Notes under the pieces: generated by a model
What the model saw: only the letters and a program-made list of their open reading frames with translations
The model's database searches: none
Told to the model about the DNA's origin: nothing
Shown: piece after piece, positions 8,099-15,326 of the stretch
How positions within the stretch are numbered: the stretch's first letter is position 1
How the letters are laid out: each line of letters starts with the position of its first letter
From: UBA11475 sp045593005
Lineage (GTDB): Bacteria > Bacillota > Clostridia > Christensenellales > Borkfalkiaceae
Assembly (NCBI GenBank): GCA_045593005.1
Contig: JAZNVV010000036.1
Coordinates: 1-20,607, forward strand
Length of the DNA: 20,607 nt
Reading direction: 5' to 3'
Program-made: the position numbers and the translations under genes

Positions 8099-9665
8099 CT
8101 TCTAATTTTTCCTCGTCAGATTTATCTTCATACGTGTAGTCGTTATCGTCGTCTTCGTCGAAAATTTTAGTTGCTTCCGATATCGACGGAGTGTCCGGCT
8201 CGAAAGGAACGTCTGAAACGTCGTCAGCCTTTTTAGCGTTCGGAACGTAAACTTCGTTACTGCCAACGACAACCATTTGTCCATCGCGTTCTTCAATATT
8301 CATAAACTTCGTACATTCGTTCTTGAAGAATAGTTTTACCATGCCCGTAGGACCGTTACGGTGCTTGGCAACAATAATTTCAGCCACGTTAGGATTAACA
8401 GTCGTATTTGCCTCACTACCCTGCGTTTGATAATAGTCCGGACGGTGAATAAACATTACGATATCTGCGTCCTGTTCGATTGCACCCGACTCACGAATAT
8501 CGGATAGTTGTGGTCTATGGTCGCTTCTTGATTCAACTGAACGTGATAACTGCGAAAGTGCAAGCACGGGAACTTGTAATTCCTTTGCTAAAATCTTTAA
8601 ACTACGTGAAATTTCAGAAACTTCCTGCTGACGATTGTCAGCTGTTTTGCTTGAACCACTTGACATAAGCTGGATATAGTCGATCATGACGATATCAAGA
8701 CCGTGCTTTTTCTTAATTCTACGACAATGCGAAAGAATTTCCGTCGGTGTAATAAGAGTTGAATCATTTATAAAAATCTTTGCTTTTGAAAGTTTTTCAC
8801 GTGCGGCGGCAATTTTGAACCATTGATCCTTTGATAAATTGCCTTTAACGGCGTCTTCCATACTTACTTCTGCAAGCGAACAGAGCATTCTTTGCGTTAA
8901 CTGTTCTTTGCCCATTTCAAGAGAAAATACTGCGCAAACTTTATTAGATTGCGTCGCAACGTTTTCAATAATATTCATTGCAAACGAAGTTTTACCCATA
9001 GCAGGACGGGCAGCAATTAATATAAAGTCCGTTTTATGTAATCCGTTAAGCATAAAGTCAAGGCGCTTAAAGCCCGAACTTATTCCCCTTAACGCGTTTT
9101 TATCCTTACTGACAAGGTCAAATTTATTTAAAACTTCAGGTAAAACAGTATTGATTCTAACCATATCGGAAGTAGATACCGACGAGGATAAATCAAACAC
9201 CGTTTTTTCTGCAAAAGATAACGCCTCTTGCTTGTCCTGCGAGTTTTGCGCTCTTAAAATAACTTCACTTGAACCTTTAATAAGTCGTCTTAAAGCGCCG
9301 TCACGCGTAACTATATCAAGGTAATGCTGATAATTTGCCGACGACGGAATAATACCCGTTAAGTTTGTTAAATATTCGATACCACCAGCAGAGTCTAAAT
9401 TACCATCAGCCTCTAATTTATCGGTTAACGTAACAAAGTCGATAGGAACGTTGTTATTATTGATTTCAAGCATTGCCTCGAAAATAGTTTTGTGCGACGC
9501 AACGTAAAAATCACTCACTAAAAGTTTTGATAAAACGTCAATTTGAATTTCACTATCAAGCATAAGACAGCCTAAAAGGGCTTGTTCAGCCTCTAAATTG
9601 TGTGGCATTGTAACGTCTTTAATGTTTATTTCGTGCTTTGAAAGATTTTTTATTTGTTTCGGCAT
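8079..9665 (-). CDS. dnaB: Replicative DNA helicase DnaB (called DnaC in Bacillus) with an acidic C-terminal extension
   Basis: The hexameric helicase unwinds DNA at the replication fork. The N-terminal collar domain (about 18-170) starts with PHNLEAEQALLGCLMLD. The RecA-like domain has Walker A ARPAMGKT (219-226), CAVFSLEMGKEQLTQRML, Walker B DIVMIDYIQLM and the QEVSEISRSLKILAKEL and RESGAIEQDADI motifs. At 528 residues it is longer than usual (about 440-460). The extra is a C-terminal tail of some 60 residues, very rich in Asp and Glu, including FDEDDDNDYTYEDKSDEEK. Usual neighbours (rplI, the GdpP gene) are absent; it overlaps the YcxB-like gene by 16 bases and the phosphatase-like gene by 20. 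No intein is present. Confidence 0.96.
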   Translation of the reverse strand: MPKQIKNLSKHEINIKDVTMPHNLEAEQALLGCLMLDSEIQIDVLSKLLVSDFYVASHKTIFEAMLEINNNNVPIDFVTLTDKLEADGNLDSAGGIEYLTNLTGIIPSSANYQHYLDIVTRDGALRRLIKGSSEVILRAQNSQDKQEALSFAEKTVFDLSSSVSTSDMVRINTVLPEVLNKFDLVSKDKNALRGISSGFKRLDFMLNGLHKTDFILIAARPAMGKTSFAMNIIENVATQSNKVCAVFSLEMGKEQLTQRMLCSLAEVSMEDAVKGNLSKDQWFKIAAAREKLSKAKIFINDSTLITPTEILSHCRRIKKKHGLDIVMIDYIQLMSSGSSKTADNRQQEVSEISRSLKILAKELQVPVLALSQLSRSVESRSDHRPQLSDIRESGAIEQDADIVMFIHRPDYYQTQGSEANTTVNPNVAEIIVAKHRNGPTGMVKLFFKNECTKFMNIEERDGQMVVVGSNEVYVPNAKKADDVSDVPFEPDTPSISEATKIFDEDDDNDYTYEDKSDEEKLEDELFGN

Positions 9666-10198
9666 AAAAATTTATCCCCTATTTTGTTTTTAAGTAGCGA
9701 TATTAATTGATTAACGTCGCCGTCGTAATCTGATTTTTTAAACATCAGCGCAACGTTTGGGTACAGATATAAGTAAACGATATCCTTCCTTTCCCTACCC
9801 TTTAAAATTGCTGAATATTCTAACTCTGTAACCTGTGTCTTTTTTCTGACGTTATTTTTTGAAGAAACGGTGAAACCGTCCTCGGTAAATTCATAAGTGT
9901 TACTGATATTTAAAAAGTCGGGTGCAACGATAGGCATATTTTTTATAGAACGCCTTATTACTAGCACCACCTTGCCAAGTTGCCAAAGTGAAATGGCGCT
10001 CAACCCTACGAATAGATATAAAAAGAGAGTGCCTGCGTTGTAGATTTTACAACAAATCAGTACAATGGACGCTATCAAAAGCGCTATGCTTAACGCACCG
10101 TAAACTATTATGTTGCGCAACCTTTTTTCTTCAAAAAGCGCTGTGTAATACAAGAATTTTTTATATTCTTGCAAATTGTTTTTATAACTTAATGTCAT
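9650..10198 (-). CDS. Hypothetical two-TM membrane protein, YcxB-like C-terminal domain
   Basis: This 182-residue protein has a short cytoplasmic start (EEKRLRN just before the membrane), two membrane helices (about 31-52 and 57-80) and a soluble beta-rich domain of about 100 residues. The soluble part (YEFTEDGFTVSSKNN, then TELEYSAILKG and DIVYLYLYPNVALMFKK) resembles YcxB-like domains, where a membrane hairpin precedes a PH-like fold. Function is unknown. It overlaps the dnaB start by 16 bases and lies 32 bases after the pepF stop. The start is supported by CGGAG with 6 bases of spacing. It is probably not functionally tied to dnaB. The family call rests on pattern only. Confidence 0.6.
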   Translation of the reverse strand: MTLSYKNNLQEYKKFLYYTALFEEKRLRNIIVYGALSIALLIASIVLICCKIYNAGTLFLYLFVGLSAISLWQLGKVVLVIRRSIKNMPIVAPDFLNISNTYEFTEDGFTVSSKNNVRKKTQVTELEYSAILKGRERKDIVYLYLYPNVALMFKKSDYDGDVNQLISLLKNKIGDKFLCRNK

Positions 10199-10230
10199 TT
10201 GTATCTCCGATTTATTTAAGGTTTTAGAAT

Positions 10231-12000
10231 TTATAAAAGTTTTTCAAGTTCGTCAAGGTAATACTTAAACGTTTCCATAGCCTTAACGTAAGCGTCCTTT
10301 TTCGTAAGGTCCACGCCGGCTAGTTTAAGAAGTTCAACAGGGCTGTCGCTACCCCCAGATGATAAAAATTTGAAGTAGTCTTTAACAGCAGGCTCGCCCT
10401 CGGTTAAAATTCTATCAGCAATAGATAATGCGCTGATTATGCCCGTTGAATATTTATAAACGTAAAAAGCGTTGTAAAAATGTGGTATGCGACACCATTC
10501 GTACGCAATACGCTCGTCTGAAACTATACCGTTACCATAATAATCTTTGTTAAGTTTAAGATAAGTTTCGTTCAAAAAGTCCTTTGTTAACGGCGTTCCG
10601 TCTTCTTCCGTTTTGTGCGCAATATGTTCAAATTCAGCAAATTGCGTTTGTCTAAACAACGTAGTCCTAATCATTTCTAAAAAGTAAGATAAAATATACT
10701 TTTTTACTTCAACGTCGGTAACGTTGTCTAAAATGTATCTATGCAATAACACTTCGTTTACGGTAGAGGCAACTTCAGCAACAAAAATCGTATAGTCTGC
10801 CTTGGCGTAAGGTTGCGTTCTGTTTGAAAAATAGGAGTGTATACTATGCCCCATTTCGTGAGCGATAGTAAAAACGTCGTGCGTGGTTTTTTGATAGTTG
10901 AGTAAAACGTAAGGGTGGCAATCGTACACCGAAACACTATATGCGCCACTTCTTTTACCATCTGTTTCTACAACGTCTAACCAACGGTCTTGTTTTGCTT
11001 TAATCAAAATATTTTGATATTCTTCACCTAAAACGGACAATGCCTTTACAACGTAATCATAAGCCTCGTCATATTCCATTTTAATGTCAGCGTCCTTCGT
11101 AATAGGCACGTACATATCGTACATATGCATAGTTTTAAGGTTTAACGCTTTACGTTTTGCCTTAATATACTTGTGCATAATAGGCAAATTATCGTGAACG
11201 CTTTCAATTAAGTTATGGTAAACTGCGTCAGGCACGTCCTCACCTTTAAGCGCCATATTTAAGCAACTTTCGTATTTGCGCGCATTTTTATAAAAGACGT
11301 TCTTTTTTACGTTGCCACGATAGGTTGAAGTTATAGTATTGATAACTGAAATAAAAGCGTCGTAATAAGCGCAAAAAGCCTTTCTTCTTAATGCTCTATC
11401 GTCCGACTGCATAAGCACGCTATATTCGCCGTGCGTAAGTTTATAACTTTCACCATTATGCTTTATCGTCTTTATAGGTAAATCAGCGTTGTCAATTTTA
11501 GAAAAAATTTCCTTAAAAGTTGAAGTTACTTCGCCCATTGATGCTAAAAGTTCTTCAATCTCCGGCGAAAGCACGTGCTCTTTTTTTTCTAAAATTCTTT
11601 TAAGAGTGTAGTCGTAATCGGAAAAGTCGCCGTCATTTATATAGCCCTTTAATACACTTTCTTCAAGAGATAAAAGTTCAGGCACGGCAAAAGCCGTTAA
11701 AGATGAAAGTTTTGTATAAAGTTTTTGGGCAAGGGCAAGTAATTTATTACCGTCGGACGACCTTGTGTCAGTATCTACAGTCATCATTGCGTAAACGTAA
11801 AGTCTTTCTACTCGCTTGGATAACTCGTCAGATTTTGCATTGAACTTTTTAAACTGCTCTTTATCGCCAAGCTTGCCTATAAAGGAAGAAAAGTCTATTT
11901 CCTTTAAAACGGCGTCGTATTCCGTTTGCCAAGCCGAAACGCTTGCAAACATATCTTCTATTTTCCACTTTAAACGGGTTTCTACTTGATTTCTTTCCAT
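10231..12000 (-). CDS. pepF: Oligoendopeptidase F (M3 family zinc metallopeptidase)
   Basis: The 589-residue cytoplasmic peptidase degrades short peptides. It has the M3 zinc motif AHEMGHSIHSYF (His381, Glu382 and His385 counted from my start) and the third zinc ligand region FVAEVASTVNE some 25 residues later. The C-terminal YEWCRIPHFYNAFYVYKYSTGI stretch is typical of PepF. The N-terminal helical domain is complete. The open frame could begin at a TTG at 12012, but I prefer the ATG at 12000. GAAGG lies 6 bases before that ATG, within the last codons of the upstream gene, whose TAA is one base away. The short gaps around it show the gene is inside the long minus-strand operon. Confidence 0.95.
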   Translation of the reverse strand: MERNQVETRLKWKIEDMFASVSAWQTEYDAVLKEIDFSSFIGKLGDKEQFKKFNAKSDELSKRVERLYVYAMMTVDTDTRSSDGNKLLALAQKLYTKLSSLTAFAVPELLSLEESVLKGYINDGDFSDYDYTLKRILEKKEHVLSPEIEELLASMGEVTSTFKEIFSKIDNADLPIKTIKHNGESYKLTHGEYSVLMQSDDRALRRKAFCAYYDAFISVINTITSTYRGNVKKNVFYKNARKYESCLNMALKGEDVPDAVYHNLIESVHDNLPIMHKYIKAKRKALNLKTMHMYDMYVPITKDADIKMEYDEAYDYVVKALSVLGEEYQNILIKAKQDRWLDVVETDGKRSGAYSVSVYDCHPYVLLNYQKTTHDVFTIAHEMGHSIHSYFSNRTQPYAKADYTIFVAEVASTVNEVLLHRYILDNVTDVEVKKYILSYFLEMIRTTLFRQTQFAEFEHIAHKTEEDGTPLTKDFLNETYLKLNKDYYGNGIVSDERIAYEWCRIPHFYNAFYVYKYSTGIISALSIADRILTEGEPAVKDYFKFLSSGGSDSPVELLKLAGVDLTKKDAYVKAMETFKYYLDELEKLL

Positions 12001-12001
12001 T

Positions 12002-12541
12002 TTAACCTTCAATTACAGCGCTGTCGCTGTCTAATTCTTCATATCCAAAAAGGTTGTTGTTTACCGTGTAAAACTTAACCTTACTATCTATTTTTAGTGG
12101 TGGGAGTTCCCTTTCGTACGGAACAAAAACGTATCTATCAAACCAGTCTTGACGCCTTTCAACGTAAACTGAAATTATTATACACTTTGTATCTACGCCG
12201 TCTTTAGTATCAAGCGCTTCACTAAAACCTTTGACAATGCCTATCGTTTCAGTAGGTTGAATAGTGCTTAAATCTTTTAACATAGCAAAGTATTTTTTTA
12301 CCCTTTTAAGTTTTATGCCTATCGTAATGTATATGAAAAATAAATATATAGCGCTCGCTACCATAGTTAAAACTTGCAAAGTTGTGCCTCTTTCATCTTT
12401 AAAAGGCAACCCTGCGTACGTCAATACAAGCAAAAGTGATATAGCCAAAAAGGCAAGACACATTAATACTATCGTAATTATAGTGTTTTTATATTGCTTT
12501 CTTACGGCAACTAGCTCGTTTTCGTCAAAATATTTTATCAT
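12002..12541 (-). CDS. Hypothetical membrane protein with two N-terminal TM helices and a soluble C-terminal domain
   Basis: I do not recognise this 179-residue protein. Two membrane helices lie at about 20-42 and 55-77, followed by a basic stretch (KLKRVKKYF) and a soluble domain of about 100 residues with alternating hydrophobic strands (CIIISVYVERR, DRYVFVPYERELPPLKIDSKVKFYTVNNN). It lies between lepB (gap 9) and pepF (gap 1), has an AAGG site 7 bases before the ATG, and is clearly translated with its neighbours. The layout (membrane hairpin, then beta domain) is like that of the YcxB-like protein on the other side of pepF, but I see no convincing residue-level similarity between them. Confidence 0.65.
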   Translation of the reverse strand: MIKYFDENELVAVRKQYKNTIITIVLMCLAFLAISLLLVLTYAGLPFKDERGTTLQVLTMVASAIYLFFIYITIGIKLKRVKKYFAMLKDLSTIQPTETIGIVKGFSEALDTKDGVDTKCIIISVYVERRQDWFDRYVFVPYERELPPLKIDSKVKFYTVNNNLFGYEELDSDSAVIEG

Positions 12542-12550
12542 TTTTTATCC

Positions 12551-13177
12551 TTATTTGTTTTTGTATAAATTTGGCTTTAACCCAAAAAATTCTCTTATTT
12601 CGTCCTTAAATTCGTAAAACCAAGTCGTAAAGCCTTTCGTTTTAAGGAAAAACTTTGTTCCGACGCCTAAAATCTGGTCGGTAGTACAAGTTTTGAAATC
12701 CATACTTCTACTATCCTTACTGTTGCCACGGTTGTCGCCTAAATAGAAAATTTCGTCCTTTTTTAGCGTGTAGCCTTCTGGATACTCGCCAAGCCAGTCG
12801 GAATCGTAATCATTTAACGGGCTTTTAGAAAATTCTTCACTAACTTCATTAAAATCGGTTTCGCCCTTTTTTCTTACGTATAATTTTCCATCGTCAATTT
12901 TTATAGTATCGCCGTCCCCTGCTATAAAACGTTTAACTATTAAACTATCTTCTCCGTCAGTCTTTTCGCCTAAAATGATAATTATATCACCACGTTCAGG
13001 CTCTTTTTTAGTGTTGACGTAAATGACGTCGCCGTCAAAAAGCGTATCTTCCATTGACGCACCGACTATTTCAACAGCTTCAAGCATAACGCTTTTTATT
13101 ATAAGCCAAGTGGTCAGCGATAAAACTATAAAAGCGACTAATGAAAATGCAGTAATTTTTAGTATTTTTTTATACAT
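12551..13177 (-). CDS. lepB: Signal peptidase I
   Basis: Membrane-bound serine protease that removes signal peptides from exported proteins. Counting from the ATG at 13177 it has 208 residues: one membrane helix (about 8-30), box B VGASMEDTL with catalytic Ser41, PERGDIIII, box D VKRFIAGDGD with catalytic Lys82, and box E LGDNRGNSKDSRSMDF. This is the single-TM form common in Gram-positive bacteria. A TTG at 13192 would add five residues, but GGCAAGG, which looks like the ribosome binding site, lies between TTG and ATG, so I prefer the ATG. The gene overlaps the end of the DUF951 gene by 8 bases. The C-terminal tail after box E is somewhat long and basic. Confidence 0.94.
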   Translation of the reverse strand: MYKKILKITAFSLVAFIVLSLTTWLIIKSVMLEAVEIVGASMEDTLFDGDVIYVNTKKEPERGDIIIILGEKTDGEDSLIVKRFIAGDGDTIKIDDGKLYVRKKGETDFNEVSEEFSKSPLNDYDSDWLGEYPEGYTLKKDEIFYLGDNRGNSKDSRSMDFKTCTTDQILGVGTKFFLKTKGFTTWFYEFKDEIREFFGLKPNLYKNK

Positions 13178-13358
13178 TTCCTTGCCTTTCAACTTTTTTT
13201 ACTATTTTTTTAAGTTCGTCAGGGGTAAGCATTACCACCCTTTGACAGCCTGTACATTTTATCTTGTAATCAGCCCCGTCACGAACAACCTCCCACACCG
13301 TACTTTTACATGCGTGTGGCTTTTTAGTATGAATTATATCCCCCACTTTGTAAATCAT
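13170..13358 (-). CDS. DUF951 family small protein
   Basis: The 62-residue protein matches DUF951 (YyzM-like) small proteins of Bacillota in length and pattern: MIYKVGDIIHTKKPHACKS, then WEVVRDGADYKIKCTGCQ and RVVMLTPDEL. Family members keep KKPHxC, RxGADxxIxCxxC and a basic tail. The cysteines at 17, 35 and 38 with His15 could bind zinc, and a small OB-like nucleic-acid-binding barrel has been suggested for such proteins, but the function is not established. In many Bacillota it lies near replication or chromosome segregation genes. Here it precedes and overlaps lepB and follows the hydrolase-like gene by 16 bases. The ribosome binding site AGGTG is about 4 bases from the ATG. Confidence 0.85.
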   Translation of the reverse strand: MIYKVGDIIHTKKPHACKSTVWEVVRDGADYKIKCTGCQRVVMLTPDELKKIVKKVERQGNV

Positions 13359-13374
13359 AACTCACCTATTAAAA

Positions 13375-15066
13375 TTAAATCCACATTAAGTTGTTTACTA
13401 TAAATTCGTTATCCCCGTGAATTTTAATCGCTTTAACGTTTTCATACGATTTTAACGAAAAACCTTCCTTGGTTTTGAATTTTGCCATTTCAAATTGAAG
13501 TTTATGCCATAAATTACCACCTTCAATATCCACGGTAACCGAATAAACCTTTTCACTATCGGTTAAAGCGTTTACAACAAGGTCTATCGTAACTTTTGCG
13601 CCTAGTTGAGAATATACGTCAATCATAAACATTGCGTCCTGAGTTGGTTTAAGAACGTTGAAGGTATATATACCCCTACTTGCGTCCACCCCGTTTATTC
13701 CAAAAGCACCAACCTTTTCTACAACGGGTTCAGAAACTGTTTTCATATAAAGCGACGTTTTTACGTTGGTATTTATACCCTCAAAAATACCTTCTTTATA
13801 CTTTTCTTTGCAAGAATATACAACGTTGAATTGTGGCACGCATTTTACTTCGTTTTTACTAAAACGCTTTACTACAAGTGGTGAAGATACTGTAAATCCG
13901 TTTTTGTAAACAATTTCAGAATAGAAGAAAACTATCCCGTTTTCCTGCACCGGTGAAAATTCTACTTCACACTTTTTCGTTTTATCGGACGGATCAAAAG
14001 ACGCAATCTTTTTCCAACACCTATATTCAGGCTCTATTACGCCTTCACTTGCAAAAATATGAACTCTATCAGCATTTTCGCCGTCGTACGTGACTGAAAC
14101 GTTTATCTTTTTGTCGATTATTTTTGCATCAGTAAAAATCTCGTTTGGAAGATGCATTGCTATCTTGTCTAAATATTTATTCAAGAATAATTTAACGTCC
14201 CTAAACGCTTTGTTAGATAAGTAGTTGCCAAGCCCTACCGTATAAACGATTGCTGAATACACGTCTTCTCTTATACGGGTAAAGGTGTCGTACGCCCTAT
14301 CAATATCGTATTTAGGATTGTTTGTAGTAACGCACATAAGCGTTGGACACTTTAAGTATGCAGAGTAACTTTGCGCTTCAAGCCCGGCTACAAATTTAAG
14401 TTCGTCCGGAGCATAATCAACTTTAACGTTTTCGCCATACTTATTGCCGAGTGGAATAATCCAACCACAACCGTATAAAGCAACAAGTGCTGAAAGTTTT
14501 TCAGTTGCGCCCAAATGGAACGCCGTAGTAACCGACGCCCCTTTTGCCATAACAGCTATACTACCTACCGATTGACTTCTTATATAATCAAGAACGTATC
14601 TTGCGTTTACCGACCATTGATAATATGCCGTTTCCTTTGCGCTTTTGCCTATATAACAAGGGTTTGACCTGTATTCAGACCATTTAGCGTATTTGATAGA
14701 ATCGGGATAGGCTGTAAACGGAGAGTAACTTAATTCATCATTTACCTCTTTTGTTTTTCCATTATCCCCCGAAATATCCATAGAAAACGCAACGTAGCCA
14801 AGTTCGACTATTGATAAAAGATGTTCGTCTAAAATTTCTTCCCCAGCGTCAGGAATATAAAAAATTGTAGACTTACCTTCATACGACCCGGCATACGCCA
14901 TTTTTACGTAAATACGGACGTCTGCACCTGAAGGACATTTGCGATATAAATAAACTTCTCTTATGGTAGTGCCGTTTACCGTGCTTTCGTTTATTAAATT
15001 TTGTTTGTACCCTGTGAGTGAAAACTCTTCCCATAAAGTAACGGGGGTTAAAATTTTTGATGCCAA
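13375..15066 (-). CDS. Large alpha/beta-hydrolase-like protein lacking the catalytic serine, with a C-terminal beta-sandwich-like region
   Basis: The 563-residue protein resembles acetyl xylan esterase/dienelactone-hydrolase-type folds in its first 300 residues: a strand with an oxyanion region (STIFYIPDAGE, about 66-76), LGYVAFSMDISG (89-100), YYQWSVNARYVLDYIRS (148-164) and the elbow strand GSIAVMAKGASVTTAFHLGA. The elbow should read GxSxG but reads AKGAS, so the nucleophile position is Gly176. The late catalytic His region reads VGLGNYLSNKAF with no His. The rest (about 310-563) is beta-rich and may hold Ig-like and carbohydrate-binding-like domains. There is no signal peptide. The TTG start at 15066 is well supported by AAGGAG with 6 bases of spacing. 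Function unknown; it is first in the long minus cluster. Confidence 0.6.
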   Translation of the reverse strand: MASKILTPVTLWEEFSLTGYKQNLINESTVNGTTIREVYLYRKCPSGADVRIYVKMAYAGSYEGKSTIFYIPDAGEEILDEHLLSIVELGYVAFSMDISGDNGKTKEVNDELSYSPFTAYPDSIKYAKWSEYRSNPCYIGKSAKETAYYQWSVNARYVLDYIRSQSVGSIAVMAKGASVTTAFHLGATEKLSALVALYGCGWIIPLGNKYGENVKVDYAPDELKFVAGLEAQSYSAYLKCPTLMCVTTNNPKYDIDRAYDTFTRIREDVYSAIVYTVGLGNYLSNKAFRDVKLFLNKYLDKIAMHLPNEIFTDAKIIDKKINVSVTYDGENADRVHIFASEGVIEPEYRCWKKIASFDPSDKTKKCEVEFSPVQENGIVFFYSEIVYKNGFTVSSPLVVKRFSKNEVKCVPQFNVVYSCKEKYKEGIFEGINTNVKTSLYMKTVSEPVVEKVGAFGINGVDASRGIYTFNVLKPTQDAMFMIDVYSQLGAKVTIDLVVNALTDSEKVYSVTVDIEGGNLWHKLQFEMAKFKTKEGFSLKSYENVKAIKIHGDNEFIVNNLMWI

Positions 15067-15121
15067 GTAAAACTCCTTGCTCGCTTTTTAACTTATAACT
15101 ATAAAAAAATGCAAGAATGAC

Positions 15122-15150
15122 TTGCTTTTGCGAGAATTTTTTTGTATAAT
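15122..15150 (+). promoter_or_regulatory. Candidate plus-strand promoter
   Basis: TTGCTT (15122-15127), a 17-base spacer and a perfect TATAAT (15145-15150). The same TTGCTT -35 appears at the ECF promoter and near hpf. Transcription would start near 15157, in the hairpin at 15154-15172, and meet a terminator-like hairpin within about 60 bases. Confidence 0.5.
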
Positions 15151-15153
15151 ATT

Positions 15154-15217
15154 TTAGCACAAACGGTGCTAATATCTATATAAACCGCTCATTTTTAGCG
15201 GGGGTTTTTTATTTTTT
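15154..15217 (+). ncRNA. Possible very short RNA or attenuated leader between the divergent genes
   Basis: A 7-base-pair hairpin (TTAGCAC 15154-15160, loop AAACG, GTGCTAA 15166-15172) is followed by CCGCT (15185-15189), a 7-base loop, AGCGG (15197-15201), GGG and a T6-A-T6 run, which looks like a rho-independent terminator. With the promoter at 15122-15150 this would give an RNA of roughly 60 bases, or an attenuator before the DnaD gene at 15327. No other plus-strand gene upstream would need this terminator. Prediction only. Confidence 0.3.
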
Positions 15218-15234
15218 ATCGAAAAATCTACTTT

Positions 15235-15256
15235 GTTAATGTAATTATACATTAAC
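15235..15256. promoter_or_regulatory. Perfect palindrome overlapping a minus-strand -10 box (candidate operator)
   Basis: GTTAATGTA (15235-15243), centre ATTA, TACATTAAC (15248-15256): nine-base arms with no mismatch. It covers the TATAAT of the minus promoter, a usual place for a repressor site. The regulator is unknown. Confidence 0.5.
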
Positions 15257-15272
15257 ACCCGACAAAAATCAA
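15244..15272 (-). promoter_or_regulatory. Candidate promoter of the minus-strand 13-gene cluster
   Basis: On the minus strand TTGATT (15272 to 15267), 17 bases, then TATAAT (15249 to 15244). Transcription would start near 15237 and leave a leader of about 170 bases before the TTG start at 15066. The -10 lies in the centre of the palindrome at 15235-15256. Confidence 0.6.
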
Positions 15273-15326
15273 GTGCTTTATTTAATTTATACACCGATTA
15301 CGCAATAATTTATTCACGGTAACACG

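Noticed and set aside
8839..9324. A 161-codon open frame on the plus strand
   Set aside because: It lies wholly antisense to the conserved RecA-like and N-terminal parts of dnaB, has no recognisable domain and no good ribosome binding site.
13606..13884. A plus-strand frame rich in aromatic residues
   Set aside because: It is antisense to the hydrolase-like gene; its composition follows from the other strand.
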